This document shows positions 7,354-15,844 of a stretch of DNA of 64,000 bases, piece after piece. The notes under the pieces are model-generated. The model made no database searches. It was not told the DNA's origin and worked only from the letters and a program-made list of their open reading frames with translations. How positions within the stretch are numbered: position 1 is the stretch's first letter; the number at the start of each line of letters is the position of its first letter. The translations under genes were made by a program, and so were the position numbers. Origin of the DNA: DYFC01 sp041658585 (GTDB lineage Bacteria > Nitrospirota > Thermodesulfovibrionia > Thermodesulfovibrionales > SM23-35); the NCBI GenBank assembly GCA_041658585.1, contig JBAZZX010000001.1, positions 62,001-126,000 of the forward strand. The letters are read 5' to 3'.

Positions 7354-8256
7354 ATGTTTTTACAACAGTTGATCAACGGGCTCACGCTCGGCAGCGTGTA
7401 TGCTCTTATTGCCCTTGGTTATTCGATGGTCTACGGCATCCTTGAACTGATCAATTTCGCCCATGGCGAGATATACATGCTCGGCGCCTATCTTGGGATA
7501 ATATTCCTTGGTTTTTTTACCGCCTCCGGCCTGACCGCTTACAGTCTGCCGCTCGCCCTGATCCTGACCTTTATCCTGTCCGTCATCTTTTGTTCATCCT
7601 ATGGCTTCACCATAGAAAAAATCGCATATAAACCCCTCAGGAATGCGCCAAGGCTGAGTCCGCTCATCAGCGCAATCGGCGTATCCATCTTCCTTCAGAA
7701 CTATGTGATGCTCACGCAGGGAGCTACCGACAAGGTTTTCCCTAATCTCTTCGGGACCGCGGGCTTTCAGTTCTCATCGGTAAGGATGACTTACCTTCAG
7801 CTGTTCATTATTCTGACTTCGGTAATTGTGATGATAGGTCTTCGTTTATTCATTAATAAGACGAAAATGGGAAAAGCCATGAGGGCGGTTGCACAGGACA
7901 AAACCATGGCCTCGCTGGTAGGCATTAATATAGACACCATAATATCGGTCACCTTTATCATAGGTTCCGGGCTTGCTGCAATAGCCGGCCTTATGGTCGC
8001 CATGTATTACGGACTGGTCAATTATTATATCGGATATGTTGCAGGAATGAAGGCTTTTACCGCCGCCGTTTTAGGGGGTATTGGAAGCATACGCGGTGCC
8101 ATGTTCGGCGGCATCCTCCTCGGACTTATCGAGAGCCTCGGAGGCAGCTATATCTCCGGTGAATACAAGGATGCATATGCGTTTATCATCCTAATCATTA
8201 TTCTCCTTGTAAAACCGGGCGGCCTTTTCAGAAAAGCCGAACTGGAGAAGGTGTAA
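7354..8256 (+). CDS. livH: Branched-chain amino acid ABC transporter permease LivH
   Basis: 300-residue inner-membrane permease of the LivH/LivM (HAAT) family, one half of the channel for Leu/Ile/Val or related amides and urea. The N-terminus FLQQLINGLTLGSVYALIALGY is typical, with a short exit LLVKPGGLF near the C-terminus and about eight hydrophobic helices. The conserved ALGGIGSI-type loop appears as AVLGGIGSIRGAMFGG. The ATG at 7354 is preferred because family members begin MFLQQL; no strong ribosome-binding site is visible. It is the first gene of livHMGF, but the periplasmic binding protein that normally accompanies it is absent from the window. The actual substrate cannot be read. Confidence 0.93.
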   Translation: MFLQQLINGLTLGSVYALIALGYSMVYGILELINFAHGEIYMLGAYLGIIFLGFFTASGLTAYSLPLALILTFILSVIFCSSYGFTIEKIAYKPLRNAPRLSPLISAIGVSIFLQNYVMLTQGATDKVFPNLFGTAGFQFSSVRMTYLQLFIILTSVIVMIGLRLFINKTKMGKAMRAVAQDKTMASLVGINIDTIISVTFIIGSGLAAIAGLMVAMYYGLVNYYIGYVAGMKAFTAAVLGGIGSIRGAMFGGILLGLIESLGGSYISGEYKDAYAFIILIIILLVKPGGLFRKAELEKV

Positions 8257-8318
8257 GAAAAATACAAGTCACAAGATACAAATTATTAAGACGGCTATAA
8301 GTAAGGATACATATTTTA

Positions 8319-8475
8319 ACACCCTCCCCTTTATCCCCTCCCCTCAAGGGAGGGGCGATTATTATGTTCCCTCTATCCCTTGACAGGGGAAATTCTTAAG
8401 TCCCCTCTCCATCGAGGGGAGAGGGGACTTGCAATTAATTCCTCCCCCTTGAGGGGGGAGGGTTGGGAGAGGGTG
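8319..8475. repeat. GC-rich palindromic repeat cluster between livH and livM
   Basis: Two units of the CCCCTC/GAGGGG palindrome family lie in tandem, bracketed by AACACCCTCCCC and GGGAGAGGGTG. The following TTTGAGACTGTTAA (about 8491-8504) is the complement of the TTAACAGTCTCA that opens the elements near 30148 and 58394, so the unit may extend to about 8505. Confidence 0.75.
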
Positions 8476-8549
8476 AAATATGAATACTCTTTTGAGACTG
8501 TTAATAAGAATATTTTTTATGAAGTTCAGATTAAAGTAAAAAACCCGTT

Positions 8550-9671
8550 ATGGCGAAGCCTTTAATCATTGCAATTTGGATGTCGGCGCTCTTTCTCCCT
8601 TTTAAAGGGCTGAAGGCCGCCCTGATACTTTTTGTCGCTCTATCGTGCATGCTGTTCCTTTTAAAATACCTTTCCCGATTTAAAGATGTCCTTATTGCAC
8701 CGCTTCATAAAACATTCGATAAAATGCAAAACATTTTTACTGCCGCGCCTTTGCCTTCAATTCTTGCACGATATGCGCTCCTGATGTGCCTTGCCGCCCT
8801 TCCTTTCTTTTCAAGGGATTATTTCCTCGATATTGCCGTGCTTGCAGGCATTTACATCATACTTGCGCTCGGCCTGAATGTAGTGGTCGGGTTTGCCGGT
8901 CTTTTGAACCTCGGTTTTGTGGCATTCTATGCGATAGGCGCTTATACATATGCGCTCCTGAATACAAGATACGGATTCGGTTTCTGGACGGCCCTGCCGT
9001 TTTCTCTGATCTTCACGATGCTTTTCGGGTTTCTCCTGGCTATACCTGCATTGCGTTTAAAAGGAGACTACCTTGCAATCGTTACCCTCGGTTTCGGTGA
9101 AATAGTCAGGCTGATTTTGAATAACTGGGACACTCTGACGCGCGGCCCCAATGGCATATCAGGCATTGCGCCGCCTGCCATCATGTCTCTTTCTTTGGGA
9201 AAACTCAGCTATTATTATTACCTTGTCCTGTTTTTTGTGATACTGACCTTGTTTATAACAAAGCGGGTCTATTCATCAAAGATCGGCCGCGCATGGGTTG
9301 CCATAAGAGAAGATGAAATAGCTGCTTCAGTCACGGGAATTCATACCACTCTCTATAAATTGTATGCCTTTGCTTTCGGGGCTTTCTGGGCAGGGCTTGC
9401 AGGCGCCCTGTTCGCGGGCAAGATGCAGTTCGTTTCTCCGGAGAGTTTTACCTTCATGGAGTCGGTGCTCATCCTGTGTATGGTCATTCTCGGAGGTCTG
9501 GGCAGTATCTACGGCGTAATCTTCGGCGCTTTTCTTCTGGTCCTGCTTCCCGAAATTTTGCGCGAGGTCCAGCTTTACAGGATGCTTGCTCTCGGGGCGG
9601 GGCTTGTCTTGCTTATGATATTCAGGCCGCAGGGCTTGCTTGGAGGCAAAGGTGTATCTTTTAGAAGTTAA
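8550..9671 (+). CDS. livM: Branched-chain amino acid ABC transporter permease LivM
   Basis: 373-residue permease, partner of LivH. The family core begins near residue 90 (LDIAVLAGIYIILALGLNVVVGFAG is typical) and includes LKGDYLAIVTLGFGEIVRL and the cytoplasmic coupling segment VAIREDEIAA. The last helices end in MIFRPQGLLG. The first 85 residues are an extra hydrophobic extension, seen in some long LivM proteins. The ribosome-binding site is weak. The 3' end overlaps livG by 20 bases, showing tight coupling. Confidence 0.93.
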   Translation: MAKPLIIAIWMSALFLPFKGLKAALILFVALSCMLFLLKYLSRFKDVLIAPLHKTFDKMQNIFTAAPLPSILARYALLMCLAALPFFSRDYFLDIAVLAGIYIILALGLNVVVGFAGLLNLGFVAFYAIGAYTYALLNTRYGFGFWTALPFSLIFTMLFGFLLAIPALRLKGDYLAIVTLGFGEIVRLILNNWDTLTRGPNGISGIAPPAIMSLSLGKLSYYYYLVLFFVILTLFITKRVYSSKIGRAWVAIREDEIAASVTGIHTTLYKLYAFAFGAFWAGLAGALFAGKMQFVSPESFTFMESVLILCMVILGGLGSIYGVIFGAFLLVLLPEILREVQLYRMLALGAGLVLLMIFRPQGLLGGKGVSFRS

Positions 9672-10413
9672 AAATGTTTCGATGCACTTCGGCGGAATCA
9701 GGGCCGTTGAAGAACTGGACCTCAGGGTAAAAGACGGGATCATTATGAGCGTCATCGGCCCGAACGGGGCAGGCAAGACAACCTTTTTTAACTGTCTTAC
9801 AGGGATTGCAAAACCGACCAGGGGCAGCATCCTTTTCTCGGATAAGGACATTACCCGCCTTCCTCCCCATGAAATTGCAAAACTCGGGGCTGCAAGGACC
9901 TTTCAGAACATAAGACTTTTCAAGGAAATGACCGTTATAGAGAATGTTATGGTAGCGCAGCACTGCCAAATCCGTTCCGGCCTTTTTGGTTCGATATTCC
10001 GTCTCAAAAAATTTAACGATGAAGAAAGGACCGTCAGGGAGAAGGCACTGGAATATCTTGGGTTTGTCGGCCTGTCTGATTATGCAGGTTCCGTTTCAGG
10101 CAGCCTGCCCTATGGCGCACAGAGGAGGCTGGAGATTGCAAGGGCCCTGGCCTCCGAACCGTCAATGGTCCTTCTTGACGAGCCTACGGCCGGTATGAAC
10201 CCTCAGGAAACATCGGAGGTTATGGAGCTTATCAGAAATCTGAAGGAATTAGGGAAAACCGTTTTATTAATAGAACATGACATGAAAGTCGTTATGGGAA
10301 TATCGGACTGGATTGCGGTTATGGACCACGGTGTAAAGATCGCCGAAGGACTTCCTTCCGATATAAGAAAAAATCCGACGGTAATTGAAGCATATCTTGG
10401 AAAAGAACAATGA
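9652..10413 (+). CDS. livG: Branched-chain amino acid ABC transporter ATP-binding protein LivG
   Basis: 253-residue ATPase of the HAAT importer. The Walker A is GPNGAGKTT (36-44), the LivG-type signature is LPYGAQRRLEIARAL, and the Walker B is LLDEPTAGM followed by LIEHDMKVVMG, with the His switch in EHDM. The GTG at 9652 is chosen because GGAGG lies six bases upstream and homologues start at this point; a TTG at 9640 is in frame but would bury the ribosome-binding site. It overlaps livM and is separated from livF by a family A repeat. Confidence 0.93.
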   Translation: MYLLEVKNVSMHFGGIRAVEELDLRVKDGIIMSVIGPNGAGKTTFFNCLTGIAKPTRGSILFSDKDITRLPPHEIAKLGAARTFQNIRLFKEMTVIENVMVAQHCQIRSGLFGSIFRLKKFNDEERTVREKALEYLGFVGLSDYAGSVSGSLPYGAQRRLEIARALASEPSMVLLDEPTAGMNPQETSEVMELIRNLKELGKTVLLIEHDMKVVMGISDWIAVMDHGVKIAEGLPSDIRKNPTVIEAYLGKEQ

Positions 10414-10416
10414 CAT

Positions 10417-10632
10417 TACTCATCAATCGCAAAAAACTATTACAAACAGCAGGGCTGATGCGATGAAAAGGTCTTGTAGTGACACATTAATGTACTTTCA
10501 TAATGAGAACCGGCCTTTTTCTGAAAGACACCACAGTTTAGCTCTGCATTTATGTGATCGCAATATAATCCTTTGTCGCATTACAAGACTTTTCATCGTG
10601 TCTGCCCTGCTGTTTATGCAACGTTTAGGATT
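10417..10632. repeat. Family A palindromic element, copy 1
   Basis: 216-base element between livG and livF. The left end TACTCATCAATCGC, the right end GCAACGTTTAGGA, and long inner arms (GCAGGGCTGATGCGATGAAA and an imperfect complement) enclose a centre with TTAATGTAC, GCATTTAT and TTTGTCGC, motifs shared with the other full-length copies. Its right edge touches the livF start codon. Confidence 0.85.
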
Positions 10633-11331
10633 ATGCTGAAGCTTACTAATATTCATGCTTATTACGGGCCTATTGAGGCTTTAAAGGCCGTCGACCTTGA
10701 GATAAATCAGGGTGAGATCGTCTGTCTTATCGGCAACAATGGCGCAGGCAAATCCACAACTCTCATGACCATATCGGGCATCATGAAACCAAAGACAGGG
10801 GATATTCTCTTTGAGGGTGAACGGATCGGCGGGATTCCGCCTCACGAGATCGTTAAAAGGGGCATAAGCCAGGCGCCGGAGGGCAGAAGGATTTTTCCAA
10901 AGCTTACAATAATGGAGAACCTTGAAATGGGGGCTTTTTCGGTCAGAGGGGATTTTCAATCTTCCCTTGATATGGTCTTTGCCCTTTTTCCTCTTCTGAA
11001 AGAAAGACGGAAACAGTTAGGCGGCACCCTGAGCGGAGGAGAACAGCAGATGCTTGCAATTGGAAGGGCTTTGATGTCAGCCCCCAAACTGCTTCTCCTT
11101 GATGAACCATCCCTTGGCCTTGCGCCAATAATTGTCAGTAAGATTTTCAAGACTATCAAAGAGATAAACAGGGAAGGCGTTACAGTCCTCCTCGTCGAAC
11201 AAAACGCCCGCGCAGCCTTAAAACTTTCTCACAGAGGATACGTGCTGGAAAACGGGAAAATCACCCTCAAAGGAAACGGCGAAGATTTGCTGAATAACGA
11301 GCAGGTAAAAGCGGCTTATCTGGGAGAGTAA
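10633..11331 (+). CDS. livF: Branched-chain amino acid ABC transporter ATP-binding protein LivF
   Basis: 232-residue second ATPase of the importer. Walker A is GNNGAGKS (34-41), the signature is LSGGEQQMLAIGRAL, and Walker B is LLLLDEPSLGL followed by LVEQN. The LivF-type APEGRRIFPKLT segment distinguishes it from LivG. The ATG at 10633 is the family start; a longer open frame enters the repeat upstream and is not coding. The only ribosome-binding candidate, TTAGGA, lies inside the end of the family A element. A second family A element follows the stop codon. Confidence 0.93.
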   Translation: MLKLTNIHAYYGPIEALKAVDLEINQGEIVCLIGNNGAGKSTTLMTISGIMKPKTGDILFEGERIGGIPPHEIVKRGISQAPEGRRIFPKLTIMENLEMGAFSVRGDFQSSLDMVFALFPLLKERRKQLGGTLSGGEQQMLAIGRALMSAPKLLLLDEPSLGLAPIIVSKIFKTIKEINREGVTVLLVEQNARAALKLSHRGYVLENGKITLKGNGEDLLNNEQVKAAYLGE

Positions 11332-11332
11332 A

Positions 11333-11549
11333 CCTAAACGTTGCCTGAACGGCAGGGCTGATGCGATGAAAAAGTCTTGTAAATGCGACAAAGGACTATA
11401 TTCCGAACACATAAATGCGGATATAACCTGCAGTGTCTTTCAGGAAAAGGTTATAGCGTTGCATCAAAGTACATTAAGGAGTCGCTACAAGACCTTTTCA
11501 TCGCATCAGCCCTGCCGTCTGTAATAAGTTTTTGCAACTGATGGGTAAA
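11333..11549. repeat. Family A palindromic element, copy 2
   Basis: 217-base element starting CCTAAACGTTGC and ending TTGCAACTGATGGGT. The inner arms GGCAGGGCTGATGCGATGAA and their exact complement pair over more than 20 bases. Its centre is the reverse complement of copy 1's centre, so the element is inserted in the opposite orientation. Confidence 0.85.
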
Positions 11550-11590
11550 CATCTGCAGGCTATTATCCGAGGCCATAAGATGCCGAATTA

Positions 11591-11599
11591 TGCTATAAT
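11591..11599 (+). promoter_or_regulatory. Extended -10 promoter of acyP, near-leaderless
   Basis: TGCTATAAT is a consensus extended -10 (TG at 11591, TATAAT 11594-11599). No -35 match and no Shine-Dalgarno are visible. The expected start, about 7 bases on, is one or two bases from the ATG at 11608. Confidence 0.6.
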
Positions 11600-11607
11600 T
11601 TTTTATT

Positions 11608-11895
11608 ATGGATAAGGCCAAGGCCCACCTGCATATCGACGGCAGGGTCCAAGGTGTATTTTACAGGGGCTTTACCCAGGAACTTGCCGGAAGTCTTGGA
11701 CTGAAAGGCTGGGTCAGTAATCTCAGCGACGGCAGGGTTGAGGCTGTTTTTGAAGGTGACAGAGATGTTATTGAGAGCGCTATCAGGGAATGTTACGTCG
11801 GTCCGCCCGCTTCACGGGTGACAAATATAGATATTCAGTGGGAAACGTATACGGGAGAAGAAAAGGATTTCAGTGTAAGACACACTCATTGGTAA
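11608..11895 (+). CDS. acyP: Acylphosphatase
   Basis: 95-residue cytosolic enzyme that hydrolyses the carboxyl-phosphate bond of acyl phosphates. The phosphate-cradle motif GRVQGVFYR (12-20) carries the catalytic Arg at 20, and GWVSNLSDGRVEAVFEG (34-50) carries the catalytic Asn at 38. The length is normal. It is a single gene between the second family A element and recN, with its own extended -10 promoter and probably little or no leader. Confidence 0.95.
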   Translation: MDKAKAHLHIDGRVQGVFYRGFTQELAGSLGLKGWVSNLSDGRVEAVFEGDRDVIESAIRECYVGPPASRVTNIDIQWETYTGEEKDFSVRHTHW

Positions 11896-11939
11896 TCAGA
11901 ACTGACTATGATCATCCTCCCTGCTCCGTCTTAATATGA

Positions 11940-13700
11940 ATGCTAAAAGAACTCAGGATAAAGAATCTTGCCATAATTGACGACCTGAAAGTCGTATTCG
12001 AAGAAGGTCTTAATGTGCTGACCGGGGAAACAGGCGCGGGTAAATCCATTATAGTTGATTCCCTGAATCTTGCCTTCGGAAGCAGGGCCCAATCGGATTT
12101 TGTAAGGTCGGGAGAAAAGGAGGCGGTGATACAGGCGTATTTTGAAGTGCGGGATATTCAAAATCTTCCGGATATCGGCATAGATATATCTGACGGCCTG
12201 ATCATCAGGCGGGTCATCTCCGCAGCCGGCAAAAGCAGGGCTTATATAAATGATACGCAGGTTAGCATACAGTCCCTTTCAGAAATAGGCAGACGCTTAG
12301 TCGATATCCACGGCCAGCATGAACACCAGAGCCTTTTGTCTCTTGAAAAGCAACGGTTCTTTCTTGATTCATTCGGCAAGCTCCATGAAGACAGGGGAGC
12401 CGTCGAAGAACTCTATCGGGATGTCACGGAATTAAAAGGCAATTTACATAGTTTGAAGCAGAAGGCGCACGAAAGGTCGCATAGGATCGACTTCCTGGAA
12501 TTCCAGGTCCGGGAAATAGACACGGCCTCTCTAAAAGCGGGCGAAAAAGAGGCTTTGCTCGAAGAGCGTGCTATTCTGTCAAATCTGAGCAGGCTGAAGG
12601 AACTTGCAGAAGGGGCATATGCAATGATTTACGGATCAGATGGTTCATGCATGGAAAGGCTGTCATCGATACTGACTAAGGTAAAAGACATGTCTTCCAT
12701 TGACCATGGAGCAATTGAAATAAAGGACCTGCTTGAATCAGCGCTGCCTTTGATCGAGGACGCCTCCGTTCTTCTCAGGAATTACAAGGACAAATATGAC
12801 ATCGAGCCTGAGAGGTTAGACACTGTGGAAGAGAGACTCGAATTAATGAAAAAGCTCGAAAAGAAATACGGCGAAGACGTCGAGTCCATAATTCGCTTCA
12901 GAAATGATGCGGCCCATGAGTTGGAGACGCTTGAGAATATCAGCGAAAAATCAGGCTCTCTTGAGGCAGAGATAGAAATAAAGGAAGAAAAGCTCCTGCA
13001 TGCCGCGGGTTTGCTCTCTGAAAAAAGAAAAAAAGCTGCAAAAACAATGGAGATTCTTATAAAAAATGAACTTAAGGACCTCGCTTTTGGAAATACGGAG
13101 TTCCTGATCGATCTCAGGCAGGAGGCTGTTGCGCCGCACGGGTTTGACACGGTTGAATTTCTTTTTTCTGCAAATCCCGGCGAACAGCCGAAACCGCTTG
13201 TGAAAATTGCCTCGGGCGGCGAGCTTTCAAGGGTAATGCTTGCATTAAAAAGCATCTTTGCAGAGTATGACGCCATCCCTGTCCTGATTTTTGACGAGGT
13301 TGACGCCGGGATAGGAGGAAAGACGGCAGAGCGTGTAGGCGAAAAACTGAAGAAGCTCTCTGCAAAACACCAGGTGCTCTGCGCAACACATCTTCCACAA
13401 ATAGCGTCTATGGGAGACTTCCATCTCAAGGTTGATAAAAAGCGTAAAAACGGAAGAACATATATTGAAGTAACCGAAATATCAGGAGATGACAGATTGT
13501 CCGAAATAGCGAGGATGCTCAGCGGTACGATAACAGAGGTGTCCCTGAAGCATGCAAAGGAATTACTCAATAATAGCGGGAGACTCAAGAAAGATTCACG
13601 CCCCGGTCCGCATCCGGGCGGATTCGCCGTGGAAAACAAATCGCCTGAGCAGGCAAACCAAGCCGGAATAACTGAAAAGCATAAAGGTCTTTTTACATGA
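11940..13700 (+). CDS. recN: DNA repair protein RecN
   Basis: 586-residue SMC-like ATPase of double-strand-break repair. The N-terminal head has Walker A TGETGAGKSIIVD (about 28-40). Coiled-coil arms run about 150-370, with the C-terminal head signature ASGGELSRVMLAL and Walker B LIFDEVDAGIGG followed by CATHLPQIAS. The last 40 residues (after KHAKELL) are a Pro/Gly-rich tail beyond the usual end. Its stop overlaps the ferredoxin start by four bases (ATGA), so the two are translationally coupled. Confidence 0.96.
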   Translation: MLKELRIKNLAIIDDLKVVFEEGLNVLTGETGAGKSIIVDSLNLAFGSRAQSDFVRSGEKEAVIQAYFEVRDIQNLPDIGIDISDGLIIRRVISAAGKSRAYINDTQVSIQSLSEIGRRLVDIHGQHEHQSLLSLEKQRFFLDSFGKLHEDRGAVEELYRDVTELKGNLHSLKQKAHERSHRIDFLEFQVREIDTASLKAGEKEALLEERAILSNLSRLKELAEGAYAMIYGSDGSCMERLSSILTKVKDMSSIDHGAIEIKDLLESALPLIEDASVLLRNYKDKYDIEPERLDTVEERLELMKKLEKKYGEDVESIIRFRNDAAHELETLENISEKSGSLEAEIEIKEEKLLHAAGLLSEKRKKAAKTMEILIKNELKDLAFGNTEFLIDLRQEAVAPHGFDTVEFLFSANPGEQPKPLVKIASGGELSRVMLALKSIFAEYDAIPVLIFDEVDAGIGGKTAERVGEKLKKLSAKHQVLCATHLPQIASMGDFHLKVDKKRKNGRTYIEVTEISGDDRLSEIARMLSGTITEVSLKHAKELLNNSGRLKKDSRPGPHPGGFAVENKSPEQANQAGITEKHKGLFT

Positions 13701-13936
13701 AAGGCATGATTTTTATAAACAGGGAACTATGCAAAGGGTGCGGCTACTGCGTTGACACATGCCCGCTCGGTGTTATTGTTGTAGAGGAGAGCTTCAACAA
13801 AAAGGGGGTCTTTCCCGCATCACCCGTATATTTGGAGAAATGCACAGGCTGCTGCATGTGTGCCCGTATGTGTCCGGAGATTGCAATAGAGGTTTACAGG
13901 GAAGAAAATGAAGAAGAAATATGCAATAGGGATTGA
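13697..13936 (+). CDS. Dicluster 4Fe-4S ferredoxin (KorD-like)
   Basis: 79 residues with two complete CxxCxxCxxxCP motifs (C12/15/18/22 and C49/52/55/59), binding two 4Fe-4S clusters. The sequence resembles the delta subunit of 2-oxoacid:ferredoxin oxidoreductases, which normally precedes korA/korB. Here no such genes follow: a ROK kinase starts inside its last 29 bases. It is either an orphan electron carrier or a subunit acting with an oxidoreductase encoded elsewhere. The overlaps on both sides show it is part of the recN-ROK transcript. Confidence 0.85.
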   Translation: MKGMIFINRELCKGCGYCVDTCPLGVIVVEESFNKKGVFPASPVYLEKCTGCCMCARMCPEIAIEVYREENEEEICNRD

Positions 13937-14825
13937 CCTTGGCGGTACAAACCTGAGGTGCGCCCTTGTTTCCCGGGAAGGGACGATCATCAGAAAGATT
14001 AAGGAGCCCACATCCAAAGACCTTCTCCCCTCGGTCTTCAGGCTCATAGAAAATCTTTTTTCCGACGAAGTGCTTGGCGTCGGCCTTGGAGTAGCAGGGT
14101 TGATAGACAGGAAAAGAAGTCGCGTGCTGATTTCCCCTAACCTGCCGGGCGTCGAGCATATTGATTTTATCACCGGGATTCATCAGAGGTTCAACGTTCC
14201 CGTGCGTATCGAGAACGATGCGAATGCCGCGGCTTTCGGAGAACTGATAGCCGGTGCAGGGAAAGGCCTGTCAAACTTCGTGCTCTTTACCCTGGGCACG
14301 GGCATTGGCGGCGGCGTCGTCTGTGATGGAAAGCTTCTTGGCGTATCCGCAGAGATCGGTCATATGAGTATCGACGCAGACGGCGAAAAATGTCCATGCG
14401 GGAACAATGGCTGTCTTGAATCCTATGCATCTGCAAGGGCCATTCTCTCAAAGGCGGTCTCCTTTCTTGAAAAAGGCGGAGAGAGCCTTTTAAAGGGTTA
14501 TTGCGGCGGAAACTTTTATAAACTGACGTCGGAAGATATTTCCCGCGCGGCGCTGGATGGAGATATGCCGTCAAGAGAAATCCTGAAAACCGCGGGACGT
14601 TATCTCGGGGTAGGTATCGCAAACATAATAAATATTATGAGCCCCGAGGCCGTGATTCTTACCGGCGGCCTCGCAGGGGCCTGGGACATTTATGTGAAAG
14701 AAGCGATCAAAGAGACGTCGAGAAGGGCTTTCAAAGACCTTTTCGACAGGGTGAAGATAACACCCTCAACCCTGACGGGTGATGCAGGGCTTATCGGTTC
14801 GGCAGGGCTTGTGTTTAATGAGTAA
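13908..14825 (+). CDS. ROK-family sugar kinase, probable glucokinase
   Basis: 305-residue cytosolic ROK kinase. The ATP phosphate motif is GIDLGGTNLRCAL (8-20), the sugar-binding segment is ENDANAAAFGE (about 102-112), and LGTGIGGGVV follows. The zinc motif is CPCGNNGCLE (CxCGxxGCxE), with the preceding EIGHM His also in place. The C-terminal GGLAGAWD is typical of glucokinases. Glucose is the commonest substrate in the family, but mannose, fructose or N-acetyl sugars cannot be excluded. It overlaps the ferredoxin gene by 29 bases. Confidence 0.88.
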   Translation: MKKKYAIGIDLGGTNLRCALVSREGTIIRKIKEPTSKDLLPSVFRLIENLFSDEVLGVGLGVAGLIDRKRSRVLISPNLPGVEHIDFITGIHQRFNVPVRIENDANAAAFGELIAGAGKGLSNFVLFTLGTGIGGGVVCDGKLLGVSAEIGHMSIDADGEKCPCGNNGCLESYASARAILSKAVSFLEKGGESLLKGYCGGNFYKLTSEDISRAALDGDMPSREILKTAGRYLGVGIANIINIMSPEAVILTGGLAGAWDIYVKEAIKETSRRAFKDLFDRVKITPSTLTGDAGLIGSAGLVFNE

Positions 14826-14869
14826 TACATGTTAATAAAATAATGGATGTTCTTTAAGGAGGAATTTTA

Positions 14870-15499
14870 GTGGAAGATAAAAAGAAGTTATTATGGGAGT
14901 ATATAAAGGCCGTCTTGACGGCCTTGGTCCTTGCCCTTATTATAAGGGCTTTTGTAATACAGGCGTTCACCATACCGTCCGGGTCCATGATCCCGACCTT
15001 GCTTGTAGGAGACTATATACTGGTAAACAAATTTCTGCTCGGCTCGCCTATCGACCTCCCTTTTACCAATATAAATCTCTTCAGAATGCCGGGTCTGAGA
15101 AGGCCCCATAAGGGCGACGTCATCGTCTTTAAATTTCCGGTTGACCCGTCAAAGGATTTCATCAAAAGGGTCGTTGCCGTCGAGGGAGATAAAATCGAGG
15201 CAAGAGATAAAATCATATATGTTAATGGCGTTCCTGCAAACGAACCGTTTATGAGGCACACTGACAACTTAGTCTTGCCGAACAGGGACAATTTTGGACC
15301 GATTGAAATTCCCAAAGACAAATTTTTTTGTATGGGGGACAACCGCGACAACAGCCGGGACAGCCGCGAATGGGGCTTTGTAGATATAAAAGACGTCAAG
15401 GGGAAGGCCTTGATCGTTTATTTCTCAAAGGACACGAGCTATCCGCTCCTGAGAGTTGACAAGGTAAGATTTGACAGAATAGGGAGGTTAATACGATGA
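14870..15499 (+). CDS. lepB: Signal peptidase I
   Basis: 209-residue membrane-bound serine/lysine protease that removes signal peptides from exported proteins. One N-terminal membrane helix (about 13-33) is followed by the catalytic Ser in PSGSM (S39), the Lys in DFIKRVV (about K98) and the box MGDNRDNSRDSR. The GTG start is supported by AAGGAGG seven bases upstream. It overlaps the next gene by four bases. Confidence 0.96.
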   Translation: MEDKKKLLWEYIKAVLTALVLALIIRAFVIQAFTIPSGSMIPTLLVGDYILVNKFLLGSPIDLPFTNINLFRMPGLRRPHKGDVIVFKFPVDPSKDFIKRVVAVEGDKIEARDKIIYVNGVPANEPFMRHTDNLVLPNRDNFGPIEIPKDKFFCMGDNRDNSRDSREWGFVDIKDVKGKALIVYFSKDTSYPLLRVDKVRFDRIGRLIR

Positions 15500-15843
15500 A
15501 TGAATTAAGAAATGAAAAGGGATTTATCAAGGCTGTTCTGATTCTTGCCGTTCTTGCCTTATGCGTTTATGCGGGCATACAGTTCGGGACCCCTTATTAC
15601 AGATATTCCGTCTTTAAATCCGACGCAAAGGAAATCACAAGGGTCGGCCTTGGAGATGTGAAGCGCACAAAAACAATGCTTTTTGAGAAGGCGCAGGAAT
15701 TGAAGCTGCCGCTCCAAGAAGATGATCTTTCGGTTGTTGTAACGGACAACAGAGTGCTCGTTAAAACCTCGTGGTCCGAAACAGTCGACCTCTTCGGCAT
15801 ATATCAAAAAGAACTTAATTTTACAATAGATTTAGAGGAGTAA
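15496..15843 (+). CDS. Single-pass membrane protein, DUF4845-like
   Basis: 115 residues: a short basic N-terminus with GFIKAV resembling a pilin-type start, one membrane segment (about 12-28, AVLILAVLALCVYAG), then a mixed alpha/beta periplasmic part ending KELNFTIDLEE. The position directly after lepB with a four-base overlap is typical of DUF4845 genes, and the sequence is compatible with them. The role is unknown. It might be a pilin-like substrate or an envelope-anchored protein. Confidence 0.6.
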   Translation: MNELRNEKGFIKAVLILAVLALCVYAGIQFGTPYYRYSVFKSDAKEITRVGLGDVKRTKTMLFEKAQELKLPLQEDDLSVVVTDNRVLVKTSWSETVDLFGIYQKELNFTIDLEE

Positions 15844-15844
15844 C

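Noticed and set aside
8380..8565. 61-codon plus-strand frame before livM
   Set aside because: It lies in the GC-rich palindrome cluster and its translation is repeat-derived.
10385..10639. 84-codon frame between livG and livF
   Set aside because: It consists of family A repeat sequence.
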